A stretch of DNA of 64,000 nt from assembly GCA_963746465.1 (NCBI GenBank), contig CAVVAY010000005.1, positions 930,001-994,000 on the forward strand, given 5' to 3'. Both the position numbers and the translations under genes were made by a program. Every line of letters starts with the position of its first letter. Position 1 is the first letter of the stretch. Below, one piece after another: positions 18,801 through 28,060 of this stretch. The DNA is from CAVVAY01 sp963746465 (lineage in GTDB: Bacteria > Actinomycetota > Actinomycetes > JACCUZ01). Under the pieces are notes generated by a model that saw only the letters and a list, made by a program, of their open reading frames with translations, searched no databases and was not told the DNA's origin.

Positions 18801-19859
18801 TCAGTGCAGCCGGTAGAACCGGAAGAAGCCGAAGTCCTCGACCGGCAGCACCTCCACGTCGGTGAAGCCGGCGGCCTGCGCGTAGCCGCGCAGCGTGCTC
18901 TCCCGCATCACGGTGCCGGTCGCGGCCGACGGCTGGCTGGACATGCCGTCGGGCAGGCAGACGAGCAGCGAGAAGCCGTACATCAGCCGCTCGAGGTCGT
19001 CACCGGGCGCGGTGAACTCGGGCTGTACCGCCTCGTCCATCACGACGGTGACGCCGTCCGCCGCGGTGGCCCGTCGGGCCGTCGCGAGGAACTCGACCGG
19101 CGCCGAGAGGTCGTGCACGCACTCGAAGGCGAAGACCGCGTCGTAGCCCTCGCGGACGTCGCTGCCCGACACGTCGACGTGGTGGAACCGGGTGCGGCCA
19201 GCGAGCCCGGCCTCCGCGGCATGGCTGGTGGCGAGCACCACCGACGGCCCGTCGACGTCGTAGCCGTCGACGGTCGCCTCCGGGTAGGCGCGGGCGAGCG
19301 CAATGCTGGACCAGCCGCCGCCGCAGCCGAGGTCGGCGATCCTGGCGCCCTGCCGGTTCAGCACATCGTGCACCGCCGGGACCCCGGCCAGCGCGCCGGC
19401 CAGCCGTTGCTCGAACCACGGCCGGTTCATGTCGGACTGTGACTCCCGGGCGTCCGGGCCGAGGTCGTCCCAGCTCACGCCGCCGCCGGTGCGGTAGGCC
19501 GTGAGCAGCTCCGGCAGCTTCGCCGCCGACGCGGCGACCATCCGGGCCAGCGGGCTCAGGTAGTTCAGGCTCGTCGGGTCGAGCAGCACCTCCCGGGTCG
19601 ATTCGGGCACGGCGAACCGGCGGTCGCCGGAGGCACCGTCGGCCGTAAGCAGCCCGATGACGGCCTGCTGCTCGAGCCACTCTCGGGTGTACCGCTCGTG
19701 CACGCCGGACCGGGCGGCGACCTCGGCGACGGTCGGCTCGCCGAGCTCGACCACGGCTCGGTAGAGACCCAGCCGGTCGCCGAGATGGACGGACAGCAGC
19801 TCGATCGCGCCCAGCCCCGCTGCGAAGATGCGCTCGGCAACCTCGTCCGCGGTGGGCAC
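18801..19859 (-). CDS. class I SAM-dependent methyltransferase with N-terminal winged helix
   Basis: A 352-residue protein. Residues 1-90 form a winged-helix dimerisation region (LGEPTVAEVAARSGVHERYTREWLEQQAVIGLL). The SAM-binding fold begins with RIADLGCGGGWSSIALARAYP near residue 172, then DGYDVDGPSV and later DAVFAFECVHDLSAP and VMDEAV. Length and layout match the Rv2258c type; the substrate is unknown. The GTG at 19859 lies two bases behind the EF-G2 stop, so it is the downstream gene of that operon. Both run against the surrounding thrS-pimA genes. Confidence 0.8.
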   Translation of the reverse strand: MPTADEVAERIFAAGLGAIELLSVHLGDRLGLYRAVVELGEPTVAEVAARSGVHERYTREWLEQQAVIGLLTADGASGDRRFAVPESTREVLLDPTSLNYLSPLARMVAASAAKLPELLTAYRTGGGVSWDDLGPDARESQSDMNRPWFEQRLAGALAGVPAVHDVLNRQGARIADLGCGGGWSSIALARAYPEATVDGYDVDGPSVVLATSHAAEAGLAGRTRFHHVDVSGSDVREGYDAVFAFECVHDLSAPVEFLATARRATAADGVTVVMDEAVQPEFTAPGDDLERLMYGFSLLVCLPDGMSSQPSAATGTVMRESTLRGYAQAAGFTDVEVLPVEDFGFFRFYRLH

Positions 19860-19861
19860 GG

Positions 19862-22012
19862 TCAGCTCGCGGCGTTCTCGGTCTGCAGCTTCGCCGCCAG
19901 CTGCGAGGGCATCGGCTCGTGCCGGGAGTAGCTCCGGGAGAAGGTGCCCGTGCCGTGCGAGAGCGACCGGAGGTCGACGGCGTACCGGGTGATCTCCACC
20001 TGCGGCACGTCGGCCTTCACCAGTGACCGCCCGCTGCCCACCGACTCGGTGCCGGTGACCCTGCCGCGTCGGGTCGCCAGGTCGCTCATCACCGCACCGA
20101 CGTACTCGTCGGAGACCAGCACCGACAGCTCGTCGACCGGCTCGAGCATGTGCACCGTGGTCGCCTTGGCGGCTTCCTTCAGCGCCAGTGCGCCCGCGGT
20201 CTGGAAGGCCATGTCCGAGGAGTCGACGGAGTGCGCCTTGCCGTCGGTCAGCGTGACCTTGATGTCGACCACGGGGTAGCCGGCGGCGACTCCGCGCTCC
20301 ATCTGGGTCCGGACGCCCTTCTCGACCGAGGGGATGAACTGCCGGGGCACCGCACCGCCGACCACCTTGTCGACGAACTCGAAGCCGCCGCCGGAGGGCA
20401 GCGGCTCGACCTCGATGTCGCAGACGGCGTACTGCCCGTGGCCCCCCGACTGCTTGACGTGCCGGCCGTGGCCCAGCGCCTTGGCGGCGAACGTCTCGCG
20501 CAGCTGGACGCGCAACGGCACCGACTCGACGTCGACGCCGTAGCGGTTGCGCAGCCGGTCGAGCAGCACGTCGAGGTGTGCCTCGCCCATGCACCACAGG
20601 ACCAGCTGGTGGGTCTCGGAGTTGTTCTCCAGCTTCAGCGTCGGGTCCTCGGCCACCAGCCGGCCGATGCCCTGGGACAGCTTGTCCTCGTCGGCCTTGG
20701 ACTTCGCGACGATGGCGACCGGCAGCAGCGGGTCGGGCATCAGCCACGGCTCCATCAGCAGCGGCTGGTCCTTGGCCGAGAGGGTGTCGCCGGTCTCGGC
20801 CCGGCCGAGCTTGGCGACCGCGCAGATGTCGCCGGCGATGCACTGCGCGACGGTGCGCTGGGTCTTGCCCAGCGGTGAGGTCAGGGCACCGACCTTCTCG
20901 TCGACGTCGTGGTCCTCGTGGCCGCGGTCGGCCAGGAAGTGGCCGGACACGTGCAGGACGGAGTCGGGCCGCAGGGTGCCGGAGAAGACCCGGACCAGCG
21001 AGATGCGCCCGACGTACGGGTCGGTGGTGGTCTTGACGACCTCGGCGACCAGCGGGCCGGCCGGGTCGCAGGACAGCGGGCCGTGCGGCTTGCCGTCCGG
21101 GCCGGTGACCGGCGGCACCTCGTGCTCCAGCGGCGACGGGAACGCCTGGGTGATGACCTCGAGGATCTCGGCCGTGCCCAGTCCGCTCGGCGCCGCGGCG
21201 GCGAGCACCGGGTAGAAGGAGCCGCGGGCGACCGCAGTCTCGAGGTCGTCGATGAGCACCTTGAGGTCGATGTCCTCGCCGCCGAGGTAGCGCTCCATCA
21301 ACGTCTCGTCCTCGGACTCGGCGATGATGCCCTCGATCAGGGCGTTGCGTGCGGTGTCGATCAGCGGCACGTGCTGGGGGTCAGGCTCGCGCTCGACCCG
21401 GGTGCCGCCCGAGTAGTCGGCCACGGTCCGCGACAGCAGCCCGATCAGGCCGGCCGCGGTGCCGTCGTCGGCGGCCATCGGGAGGTACAGCGGGAGCACG
21501 CCGTCGCCGAAGACGCGCTGGCAGATCGCGACCGCCTCGTCGAAGTCGGCCCGGTCCTTGTCCAGCTTGGTCACCACGACGGCCCGCGGCATGCCGACCG
21601 AGGCGCACTCCTCCCAGAGCATCCGGGTGCCGCCGTCGACCCCGTCCACGGCGGAGACGACGAACAGCGCGGCGTCGGCTGCCCGCAGTCCCGCCCGCAG
21701 GTCGCCCACGAAGTCGGCGTAGCCCGGGGTGTCGAGCAGGTTCACCTTCACGCCACCGTGCACGAGCGGCGCCAAGGCCAGCGAGATCGACCGCTGCTGG
21801 CGGTGCTCGGCCTCGTCGAAGTCGGTGACGGTCGTGCCGTCCTCCACCCGTCCGGCCCGGGTGACGGTGCCGGTCGCGGCGAGCAGGGCCTCCACCAGCG
21901 AGGTCTTCCCCGCCCCGGAGTGGCCGACCAGCACGACGTTTCGCACGGACCCGGGCTGGTCGGCCGTCGGCGCACCTCCGGCGGCCCCGGCACCACTGCT
22001 CGTCTGGACCAT
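19862..22012 (-). CDS. fusA2: EF-G-like GTPase (EF-G2/FusA2 type)
   Basis: A 716-residue translational-GTPase relative. G1 is GHSGAGKTSLVEALL near residue 30, G3 is LLDTPGYADF and G4 is a variant TKLDKDRADF. The effector region reads RQQRSISLALAPL instead of the canonical RGITI type, a mark of the EF-G2 branch. EF-G domains II-V follow (SGGHGQYAVCDIEV near the start of domain IV). The ATG at 22012 has AGGAGG nearby. Mycobacterial EF-G2 binds GTP but lacks ribosome-dependent GTPase activity, so a role as the main translocase is unlikely. It sits antisense between the HIT gene and pgsA. Confidence 0.85.
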   Translation of the reverse strand: MVQTSSGAGAAGGAPTADQPGSVRNVVLVGHSGAGKTSLVEALLAATGTVTRAGRVEDGTTVTDFDEAEHRQQRSISLALAPLVHGGVKVNLLDTPGYADFVGDLRAGLRAADAALFVVSAVDGVDGGTRMLWEECASVGMPRAVVVTKLDKDRADFDEAVAICQRVFGDGVLPLYLPMAADDGTAAGLIGLLSRTVADYSGGTRVEREPDPQHVPLIDTARNALIEGIIAESEDETLMERYLGGEDIDLKVLIDDLETAVARGSFYPVLAAAAPSGLGTAEILEVITQAFPSPLEHEVPPVTGPDGKPHGPLSCDPAGPLVAEVVKTTTDPYVGRISLVRVFSGTLRPDSVLHVSGHFLADRGHEDHDVDEKVGALTSPLGKTQRTVAQCIAGDICAVAKLGRAETGDTLSAKDQPLLMEPWLMPDPLLPVAIVAKSKADEDKLSQGIGRLVAEDPTLKLENNSETHQLVLWCMGEAHLDVLLDRLRNRYGVDVESVPLRVQLRETFAAKALGHGRHVKQSGGHGQYAVCDIEVEPLPSGGGFEFVDKVVGGAVPRQFIPSVEKGVRTQMERGVAAGYPVVDIKVTLTDGKAHSVDSSDMAFQTAGALALKEAAKATTVHMLEPVDELSVLVSDEYVGAVMSDLATRRGRVTGTESVGSGRSLVKADVPQVEITRYAVDLRSLSHGTGTFSRSYSRHEPMPSQLAAKLQTENAAS

Positions 22013-22158
22013 CTCGACCGCCTCCTCGTGGCGCCGTGCTTCGGTGCCCCGAGCCTTCACCCGGCGACCCACCCGGCACAAGGGGTCGCGGCCGGTCCGA
22101 CCGGGTCCGCCGCCTCGCTACGATCCAGGCTCACCCCGCCGACCCGAACGAGGAGACC

Positions 22159-22770
22159 GTGCTCAACCGCTTCGCCCGGGCGCTGTTCACCCGCATCCTC
22201 ACGCCCATCGCGGCGTTCCTGGTGCGTCGCGGCGTGAGCCCGGACGTCGTCACCCTGGTCGGGACCCTGGGCGTCGTCGTCGGCGCCCTGGCGTTCTACC
22301 CATGGCACGAGTTCTTCTGGGGAACCGTCTTCATCACCTGCTTCGTCTTCTCCGACCTGGTCGACGGCACGATGGCCCGGATGTCCGACCGGTCGAGCCG
22401 CTGGGGGGCCTGGCTCGACTCGACCCTCGACCGGGTCGGCGACGCAGCGGTCTTCAGCGGCCTCGCGCTCTGGTACGCCGGGGACGGCGACAGCCTGCTC
22501 ACGGTCGCCCTCTGCCTCTACTGCCTCTCGACCGGCGCCGTCGTCTCCTACGCCCGGGCCCGGGCCGAGGGCCTGGGCATGACCGCGAACGTCGGCATCA
22601 CCGAGCGCGCCGACCGGCTGGTCGCGATCCTGGTGGCCACCGGCCTGGACGGGCTGGGCGTGCCCTACATCCAGGCCGCCGCGCTGTGGTTCCTCGCGGT
22701 CGGGAGCACGATCACGATCGGCCAGCGCGCCCTTGCCGTACGGCGCCAGGCGCTCGCCGAGACCCCGTGA
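22159..22770 (+). CDS. pgsA: phosphatidylinositol phosphate synthase (CDP-alcohol phosphotransferase)
   Basis: Membrane enzyme that joins CDP-diacylglycerol and inositol phosphate, the first committed step to phosphatidylinositol and PIMs in actinobacteria. The 203-residue protein has about six membrane segments and the complete family motif in DLVDGTMARMSD, then GAWLDSTLDRVGD (residues 68-96). The GTG at 22159 follows GAGGAG. Its stop overlaps the acyltransferase start (GTGA), and the PIM-gene neighbours support PIP synthase over phosphatidylglycerophosphate synthase. Confidence 0.88.
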   Translation: MLNRFARALFTRILTPIAAFLVRRGVSPDVVTLVGTLGVVVGALAFYPWHEFFWGTVFITCFVFSDLVDGTMARMSDRSSRWGAWLDSTLDRVGDAAVFSGLALWYAGDGDSLLTVALCLYCLSTGAVVSYARARAEGLGMTANVGITERADRLVAILVATGLDGLGVPYIQAAALWFLAVGSTITIGQRALAVRRQALAETP

Positions 22771-23694
22771 CCTACTGGCTGTACGCCGGGGCCTGGGCGC
22801 TCGTCCGGCGGATGCCCGAGCGGCTCGCCTACGGCCTGTTCGACCTGGTGGCCGACCTGGTGTGGCGACGTCGCGGCGCCGCGGTCACCCGGCTGGAGGC
22901 CAACCTCCGGCGAGCCCGGCCGGCCGCCGGGCCGACCGAGCTGCGATCGATGACCCGCGCGGGCATGCGTTCCTACCTGCGCTACTGGTGCGACGCCTTC
23001 CGGCTGCCGGACTGGAGCCGGGACCGGGTGGTGTCCTCGGTGCGGGTCGTCGGCGAGCAGCACCTGCGGTCGAGCACCGGGCCGGGGACGCGCGGCGTCG
23101 TCGGGGCCCTGATGCACATGGGCAACTGGGACCACGCCGGCGCCTGGGCGTCCCTGACCGGCGTCCCGGTGGTCACGGTGGCGGAGCGGCTGCGTCCGGA
23201 GCGGCTGTACCGACGGTTCCTGGCCTACCGCGAGGGCCTGGGCATGGAGATCCTGCCGCTCACCGGCGGCGAGCGGGACCTGCTCGACGTCCTGTCCGCC
23301 CGGCTGCGCGCCGGCCGCCTGGTGCCGCTGCTGGCCGACCGCGACCTGCGGGCCAGCGGCATCGAGGTCGAGCTGCTCGGCGAACCGACCCGGCTGCCGC
23401 CCGGGCCCGGCGATGCTCGCGCTGCGCACCGGTGCCGCGCTGCACCCGGTGAGCATCTGGCACGAGGAGGCCGGCACGGCCCGGCCCCGGCTGGTCATCC
23501 GGTTCCACGACGAGGTGCAGCCACCGGACGCAGGCACCACCCGGGAGAAGGTCACGGCGATGACCCAGCAGGTCGCCGACGTGTTCGGTGCCGCGATCGT
23601 CGAGCACCCCACCGACTGGCACATGCTGCAGCCGCTCTGGCTGTCCGACCTCGACCCGGACCGGGTCCGGCGGCTGACCGGGACCGCGCCGTGA
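22767..23694 (+). CDS. phosphatidylinositol mannoside acyltransferase (frameshifted)
   Basis: Acylates PIM1/PIM2 on the inner membrane surface (PatA, Rv2611c, in mycobacteria). The HxxxxD catalytic motif is MHMGNWDHAG near residue 113 and the glycerophosphate site is PLLADRDLRASG near residue 190. The frame breaks near 23399-23410 at CCCGGGCCCGG. After removing one C it continues AMLALRTGAALHPVSIWHEE to the TGA at 23692, giving a normal 308-residue protein, so a sequencing insertion is likely. Start GTG overlaps the pgsA stop; its own stop overlaps the pimA start. Confidence 0.85.
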
Positions 23695-24849
23695 AGGTCG
23701 GCATCGTCTGCCCCTACTCCTGGGACGTCCCGGGCGGGGTGCAGTTCCACGTGCGGGACCTCGCCGAGGTGCTGCAGGGCCGGCGGGCACACGGTGTCGG
23801 TGCTGGCTCCGGCCGACGACGACACCCCGCTGCCGGCGTACGTCGTGCCGGCCGGGCGCGCCGTCCCGGTGCGCTACAACGGCTCGGTGGCGCGGGTGAA
23901 CTTCGGCCCGCTCTCGGCCGCCCGGGTGCGCCGGTGGCTGCGCGAGGGCGGGTTCGACGTCCTGCACATCCACGAGCCGGCGACGCCCTCGCTCTCGCTG
24001 CTCGCCTGCTGGGCCGCGACCGGTGCGATCGTCGCCACCTTCCACACCTCCAACCTGCGCTCGCGGGCGATGAGCGCCGCCTACCCGATCCTCGAGCCGG
24101 CGCTGGAGAAGATCGGAGCCCGGGTGGCCGTCTCCGAGGACGCCCGGCGCACCCTCGTCGAGCACGTCGGCGGCGACGCGGTGCTCATCCCGAACGGCGT
24201 CTTCGTCGACCGGTTCGCGGCGGCGTCGCCGCGGGAGGAGTGGCGGGGGACCGGCGGCACGATCGGCTTCATCGGGCGGCTGGACGAGGCCCGCAAGGGG
24301 CTGCCGACCCTGCTGGCGGCGATGAGCGACGTGGTGGCCGCGCGGCCCGGCGTACGGCTGCTGGTGGCCGGTCGCGGCGACGAGGAGGAGGCGGTCGAGG
24401 ACCTCAGCCCGGCAGTCCGCGAGGCGGTGACCTTCCTCGGGGTGGTCGACGAGCTGGACAAGGCGCGGCTGCTGCGCACCGTCGACGTCTACGTCGCGCC
24501 CAACATCGGGGGAGAGAGCTTCGGCATCATCCTGGTGGAGGCGATGTCCGCGGGCGCGCCGGTGCTCGCCTCCGACCTGGACGCGTTCGGCCGGGTGCTC
24601 GACGACGGCCGGGTCGGGGTCCTCTTCCCGACCGGTGACACCGCAGCACTCGCCCGGTCGCTGCTCGACCTGCTCGACGACGCCCCCCGCCGGGCCGAGC
24701 TGTCGGCCGCCGGGTCGCAGTGGGTGCGCCGCTACGACTGGGACACCGTGGGCGACGAGCTGGTGGCCGTCTACGAGACGGTCGCCGCCGGGTCCGGGGC
24801 CGTGGGCGAGGACGTCGGCCGTCCCTGGCGGGACCGGTTGCGCCGATGA
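23691..24849 (+). CDS. pimA: phosphatidylinositol alpha-mannosyltransferase PimA (frameshifted)
   Basis: Transfers the first mannose from GDP-mannose to phosphatidylinositol on the cytoplasmic face. GT-B fold, GT4 family: the start VGIVCPYSWDVPGGVQFHV, then HIHEPATPSLSLLA, GRLDEARKGLPTLLAA near residue 200 and the nucleotide-sugar motif GESFGIILVEAMSAGAPVLASD near residue 280. One extra base near 23784 (CCGGCGGGCAC) shifts the frame after EVLQGR. Without it the sequence continues GHTVSVLAPADDD and the protein is 385 residues. The GTG at 23691 overlaps the acyltransferase stop. Confidence 0.88.
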
Positions 24850-25388
24850 TGACCTGGCTGGTCGTCGCCGCTCTGGTCGTGGTGCTCGCGTGGTACCTCA
24901 CCTTCAGCGCCACCCGGCTGGACCGGCTGCACGCCCGGCTCGAGGGTGCCCGCAACGCGCTGGACGCCCAGCTGGTCCGCCGGGCCTCGGTGTCGCTGCA
25001 GATCGCGGTCTCCGGCCGGCTCGACCCGGCGAGCGGGCTGCTGCTGGCCGACGCCGCGCACGAGGCCCGCGAGGCCGGCCCGGTCGACCGCGAGCAGGCC
25101 GAGAGCGACCTGACCCGCGCCCTGCACGCGGCGTTCGCCGAGGCAGGCAGCCTCGACCCGTTCTCCTCCGACGGTGCGGGGCGCGAGCTGCTGCACGAGC
25201 TGGGCGCCGCCTGCCTGCGGGTCCAGCTGTCGCGGCGGTTCCTCAACGACGTGGTGCGGGCCGCCCGGGTGGTGCGACGGAAGAAGGTGGTGCGCTACCT
25301 GCGGCTGGCCGGGCACGCCGACTGGCCGGCCACCGCGGAGTTCGACGACACGCCGCCCGAGACCCTGGCCGGCGGGGTGTTCACCTGA
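24846..25388 (+). CDS. membrane-anchored hypothetical protein (LemA-like start)
   Basis: A 180-residue protein whose ATG overlaps the pimA stop (ATGATGA). One N-terminal membrane segment (MMTWLVVAALVVVLAWYLTF) is followed by a helical region (RLDRLHARLEGARNALDAQLVRRASVSLQIA) that recalls the LemA family start, where a membrane helix precedes a four-helix bundle. The rest is charged and cytoplasmic. The same gene position is occupied by a similar protein in other actinobacterial PIM clusters. Function unknown; the LemA resemblance is weak. Confidence 0.65.
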   Translation: MMTWLVVAALVVVLAWYLTFSATRLDRLHARLEGARNALDAQLVRRASVSLQIAVSGRLDPASGLLLADAAHEAREAGPVDREQAESDLTRALHAAFAEAGSLDPFSSDGAGRELLHELGAACLRVQLSRRFLNDVVRAARVVRRKKVVRYLRLAGHADWPATAEFDDTPPETLAGGVFT

Positions 25389-25408
25389 GTCCCGTACGGT
25401 CGTATCCC

Positions 25409-26443
25409 GTGACCGTTTCCCCCCGTACCGCGCCCGTGCGCCTCGGCGCCCTGCTCGTGCTGGCCCTCGCTCTGGTGCTGTCTGCCTGCTCCTCGGACCC
25501 CGAGCCGAAGCGGACCAAGGCTGCTGACACCCCCAGTCCGAGCGCATCCACGACCACACCGCCACCGCCGCCCGAGCCCAGCCGGCTGTCCGGCCGGATG
25601 GGCAAGCCGAACGGCCCGGTCTACGCCGTCAAGATCGACAACACCGGCAAGGCGCACCCGCAGGCGGGGATCAGCAAGGCCGACGTCGTGTACGTCGAGC
25701 AGGTCGAGGGCGGGGTCACCCGGCTGGCCGCGATCTACTCCAGCGTCTACCCGAAGTACGTCGGGCCGGTACGAAGCGGCCGCATCACCGACATCGAGCT
25801 GCTCAAGCAGTACGGCACGGTCGGGCTGTTCTACTCCGGCTCGCAGAACAGGCTGGCTGACAACCTGCAGCGGGCCGACCTCAAGCTGGTGTCCTTCGAC
25901 CAGGACCACACCGGCTACACCCGCTCCGCGTCGCGGACCCAGCCCTACGACGTGATCGGCACCTTCGACCTGCTGCGCAAGCGGGCCGGCAAGGTCGACG
26001 CCCCGCCGGAGATGGGCTACACCTTCGGCGCGGCTCCGGCCGGCGGCAAGAAGGCGAAGGCCTTCTCGGTCAGCTATCCCGGCGCGCGCGTCAGCGGCGT
26101 CTGGTCGGCCAAGCAGAAGCGCTACCTGCTGTCGATGGACGGCTCGCCGGCCGGTGCGGCCGAGGGCGGCCAGCTCGGGCCGACCACCTTCATCGTGCAG
26201 TTCGCGACCGTGCAGCCGTCGAAGTACCACGACATCAACGGGGCCAACACGCCGCAGACACTGACGGTCGGAAAGGGCCGCGCGCTGTTCTTCCGTGACG
26301 GCAAGGTCTTCGAGGGAGCGTGGTCGCGACCCAAGGCCGGCGCCGTGACGTCGTACACGATCGCCGGTCAGCCCGCCTCGTTGGCCGCCGGTCAGCTCTG
26401 GGTCGCCCTGATCGGGCGGGACCGGCCGGTCAGCACCAACTGA
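25409..26443 (+). CDS. DUF3048 lipoprotein (YerB-like)
   Basis: A 344-residue predicted lipoprotein. The signal peptide ends in a lipobox (LVLSACSS, Cys near residue 31), then a Thr/Pro/Ser linker with a run of five prolines, then the DUF3048 domain: GKPNGPVYAVKIDNTGKAHPQAGISKADVVYVEQVEGGVTRLAAIY and VGPVRSGRITDIEL. The C-terminal part has the second YerB piece (GRALFFRDGKVFEGAWSRP). Such proteins sit on the outer face of the membrane; their role is unknown. The GTG at 25409 begins 20 bases after the preceding stop. Confident in family, not in function. Confidence 0.85.
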   Translation: MTVSPRTAPVRLGALLVLALALVLSACSSDPEPKRTKAADTPSPSASTTTPPPPPEPSRLSGRMGKPNGPVYAVKIDNTGKAHPQAGISKADVVYVEQVEGGVTRLAAIYSSVYPKYVGPVRSGRITDIELLKQYGTVGLFYSGSQNRLADNLQRADLKLVSFDQDHTGYTRSASRTQPYDVIGTFDLLRKRAGKVDAPPEMGYTFGAAPAGGKKAKAFSVSYPGARVSGVWSAKQKRYLLSMDGSPAGAAEGGQLGPTTFIVQFATVQPSKYHDINGANTPQTLTVGKGRALFFRDGKVFEGAWSRPKAGAVTSYTIAGQPASLAAGQLWVALIGRDRPVSTN

Positions 26444-26499
26444 CCGCTTGTGCCGCTTACGATGGAGGCGAATCATCCGTCTCTCCCGTGAGGTCCGTC

Positions 26500-27426
26500 G
26501 TGCCCAGCCCAGCCGAGTCCAGCAACGAGCCGACCAGCGCCGCCCCGGCGACCGGGACCGCCCGCGTCAAGCGCGGGATGGCCGAGATGCTCAAGGGCGG
26601 CGTGATCATGGACGTCGTCACCCCGGAGCAGGCCAAGATCGCCGAGGACGCCGGCGCGGTGGCTGTGATGGCCCTCGAGCGGGTGCCGGCCGACATCCGC
26701 GCGCAGGGCGGCGTGTCCCGGATGAGCGACCCGGACATGATCGACGGCATCATCTCGACGGTCTCCATCCCGGTGATGGCCAAGGCCCGGATCGGGCACT
26801 TCGTCGAGGCCCAGGTGCTGCAGGCGCTCGGCGTCGACTACGTGGACGAGTCCGAGGTGCTCACCCCGGCCGACTACAGCAACCACATCGACAAGTGGCA
26901 GTTCACGGTGCCCTTCGTCTGCGGGGCCACCAGCCTGGGCGAGGCGCTGCGGCGCATCACCGAGGGCGCGGCGATGATCCGCTCCAAGGGCGAGGCCGGC
27001 ACGGGTGACGTCTCCAACGCGACCACGCACATGCGCACGATCCGCGGCGAGATCCGTCGGCTCACCTCGATGAGCGAGGACGAGCTGTACGTCGCCGCGA
27101 AGGACCTGCAGGCGCCCTACGAGCTGGTCAAGGAGGTCGCCGAGGCGGGCAAGCTGCCGGTCGTGCTGTTCACCGCCGGCGGCATCGCGACACCGGCCGA
27201 CGCCGCGATGATGATGCAGCTCGGTGCCGAGGGCGTCTTCGTCGGCTCGGGCATCTTCAAGTCCGGCAACCCGGCCCAGCGCGCCGAGGCGATCGTCAAG
27301 GCCACCACGTTCTTCGACGACCCGGACATGCTCGCCAAGGTCTCCCGCGGCCTCGGCGAGGCGATGGTCGGGCTCAACGTCGACGAGATCCCCGCACCGC
27401 ACCGCCTGGCCGACCGCGGCTGGTAG
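26500..27426 (+). CDS. pdxS: pyridoxal 5'-phosphate synthase subunit PdxS
   Basis: Synthase subunit of the DXP-independent vitamin B6 pathway. It condenses ribose 5-phosphate, glyceraldehyde 3-phosphate and ammonia supplied by PdxT. The 308-residue TIM barrel carries the catalytic lysines in MAKARIGH near residue 88 and IRSKGEAGTGDV near residue 163, plus GGIATPADAAMMMQLGAEGVFVGSGIF. The GTG at 26500 is chosen; GTG 26488 is also in frame. pdxT follows 25 bases downstream. A TTACGAT (26457-26463) could be its -10. Confidence 0.96.
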   Translation: MPSPAESSNEPTSAAPATGTARVKRGMAEMLKGGVIMDVVTPEQAKIAEDAGAVAVMALERVPADIRAQGGVSRMSDPDMIDGIISTVSIPVMAKARIGHFVEAQVLQALGVDYVDESEVLTPADYSNHIDKWQFTVPFVCGATSLGEALRRITEGAAMIRSKGEAGTGDVSNATTHMRTIRGEIRRLTSMSEDELYVAAKDLQAPYELVKEVAEAGKLPVVLFTAGGIATPADAAMMMQLGAEGVFVGSGIFKSGNPAQRAEAIVKATTFFDDPDMLAKVSRGLGEAMVGLNVDEIPAPHRLADRGW

Positions 27427-27451
27427 TGCAGCGCTCCTAGGCTGGTCCGTC

Positions 27452-28060
27452 GTGACCACAGCTCCGACCATCGGCGTGCTCGCCCTGCAGGGCGACGTGC
27501 GCGAGCACCTGGCCGCGCTGGAGCGCGCCGGCGCGACCGGTCGCGGCGTACGCCGGGAAGGTGAGCTCGCCGGCCTGGACGGCATCGTGCTCCCCGGCGG
27601 GGAGTCGACCACGATGGACAAGCTGATGCGCGCGTTCGGCGTCCGCGACCCGCTGAGGGCAGCACTGCGGGACGGGCTGCCGGCGTACGGCTCCTGCGCG
27701 GGCATGATCCTGCTCGCCGACCGCGTCCTGGACGGGCCGCCGGACCAGGAGACCCTCGGCGGCATCGACATGACCGTGCGGCGCAACGCCTTCGGCCGGC
27801 AGGTGGCGTCCTTCGAGGGCGATGTCGAGGTCGACGGGGTCGCCGGTGGCCCGATGCACGGGGTCTTCATCAGAGCTCCGTGGGTCGAGGAGGTCGCAGA
27901 AGGCGTCCAGGTGCTCGCGCGGGTCGAGGAAGGGGAGGCCGCGGGTAGGATCGTCGCCGTTCGCCAGGGCTCGCTGCTGGCCACGTCGTTCCACCCGGAG
28001 ATCACGGGTGACGGGCGGGTGCACGAGCTGTTCGTCCGGATCGTGAGGGATCGTTCATGA
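27452..28060 (+). CDS. pdxT: PLP synthase glutaminase subunit PdxT
   Basis: Class I glutamine amidotransferase that hydrolyses glutamine and passes ammonia to PdxS. The 202-residue protein opens with IGVLALQGDVREHLAAL, has LPGGESTTMDKL near residue 47, the nucleophile cysteine in AYGSCAGMILLA near residue 78 and the His-Glu pair in SFHPEITGDGRVHELF near residue 180. The stretch between about residues 30 and 40 (ATGRGVRREGEL) is a little unusual, but the frame stays intact. The stop overlaps the yebC start (ATGA). Confidence 0.95.
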   Translation: MTTAPTIGVLALQGDVREHLAALERAGATGRGVRREGELAGLDGIVLPGGESTTMDKLMRAFGVRDPLRAALRDGLPAYGSCAGMILLADRVLDGPPDQETLGGIDMTVRRNAFGRQVASFEGDVEVDGVAGGPMHGVFIRAPWVEEVAEGVQVLARVEEGEAAGRIVAVRQGSLLATSFHPEITGDGRVHELFVRIVRDRS

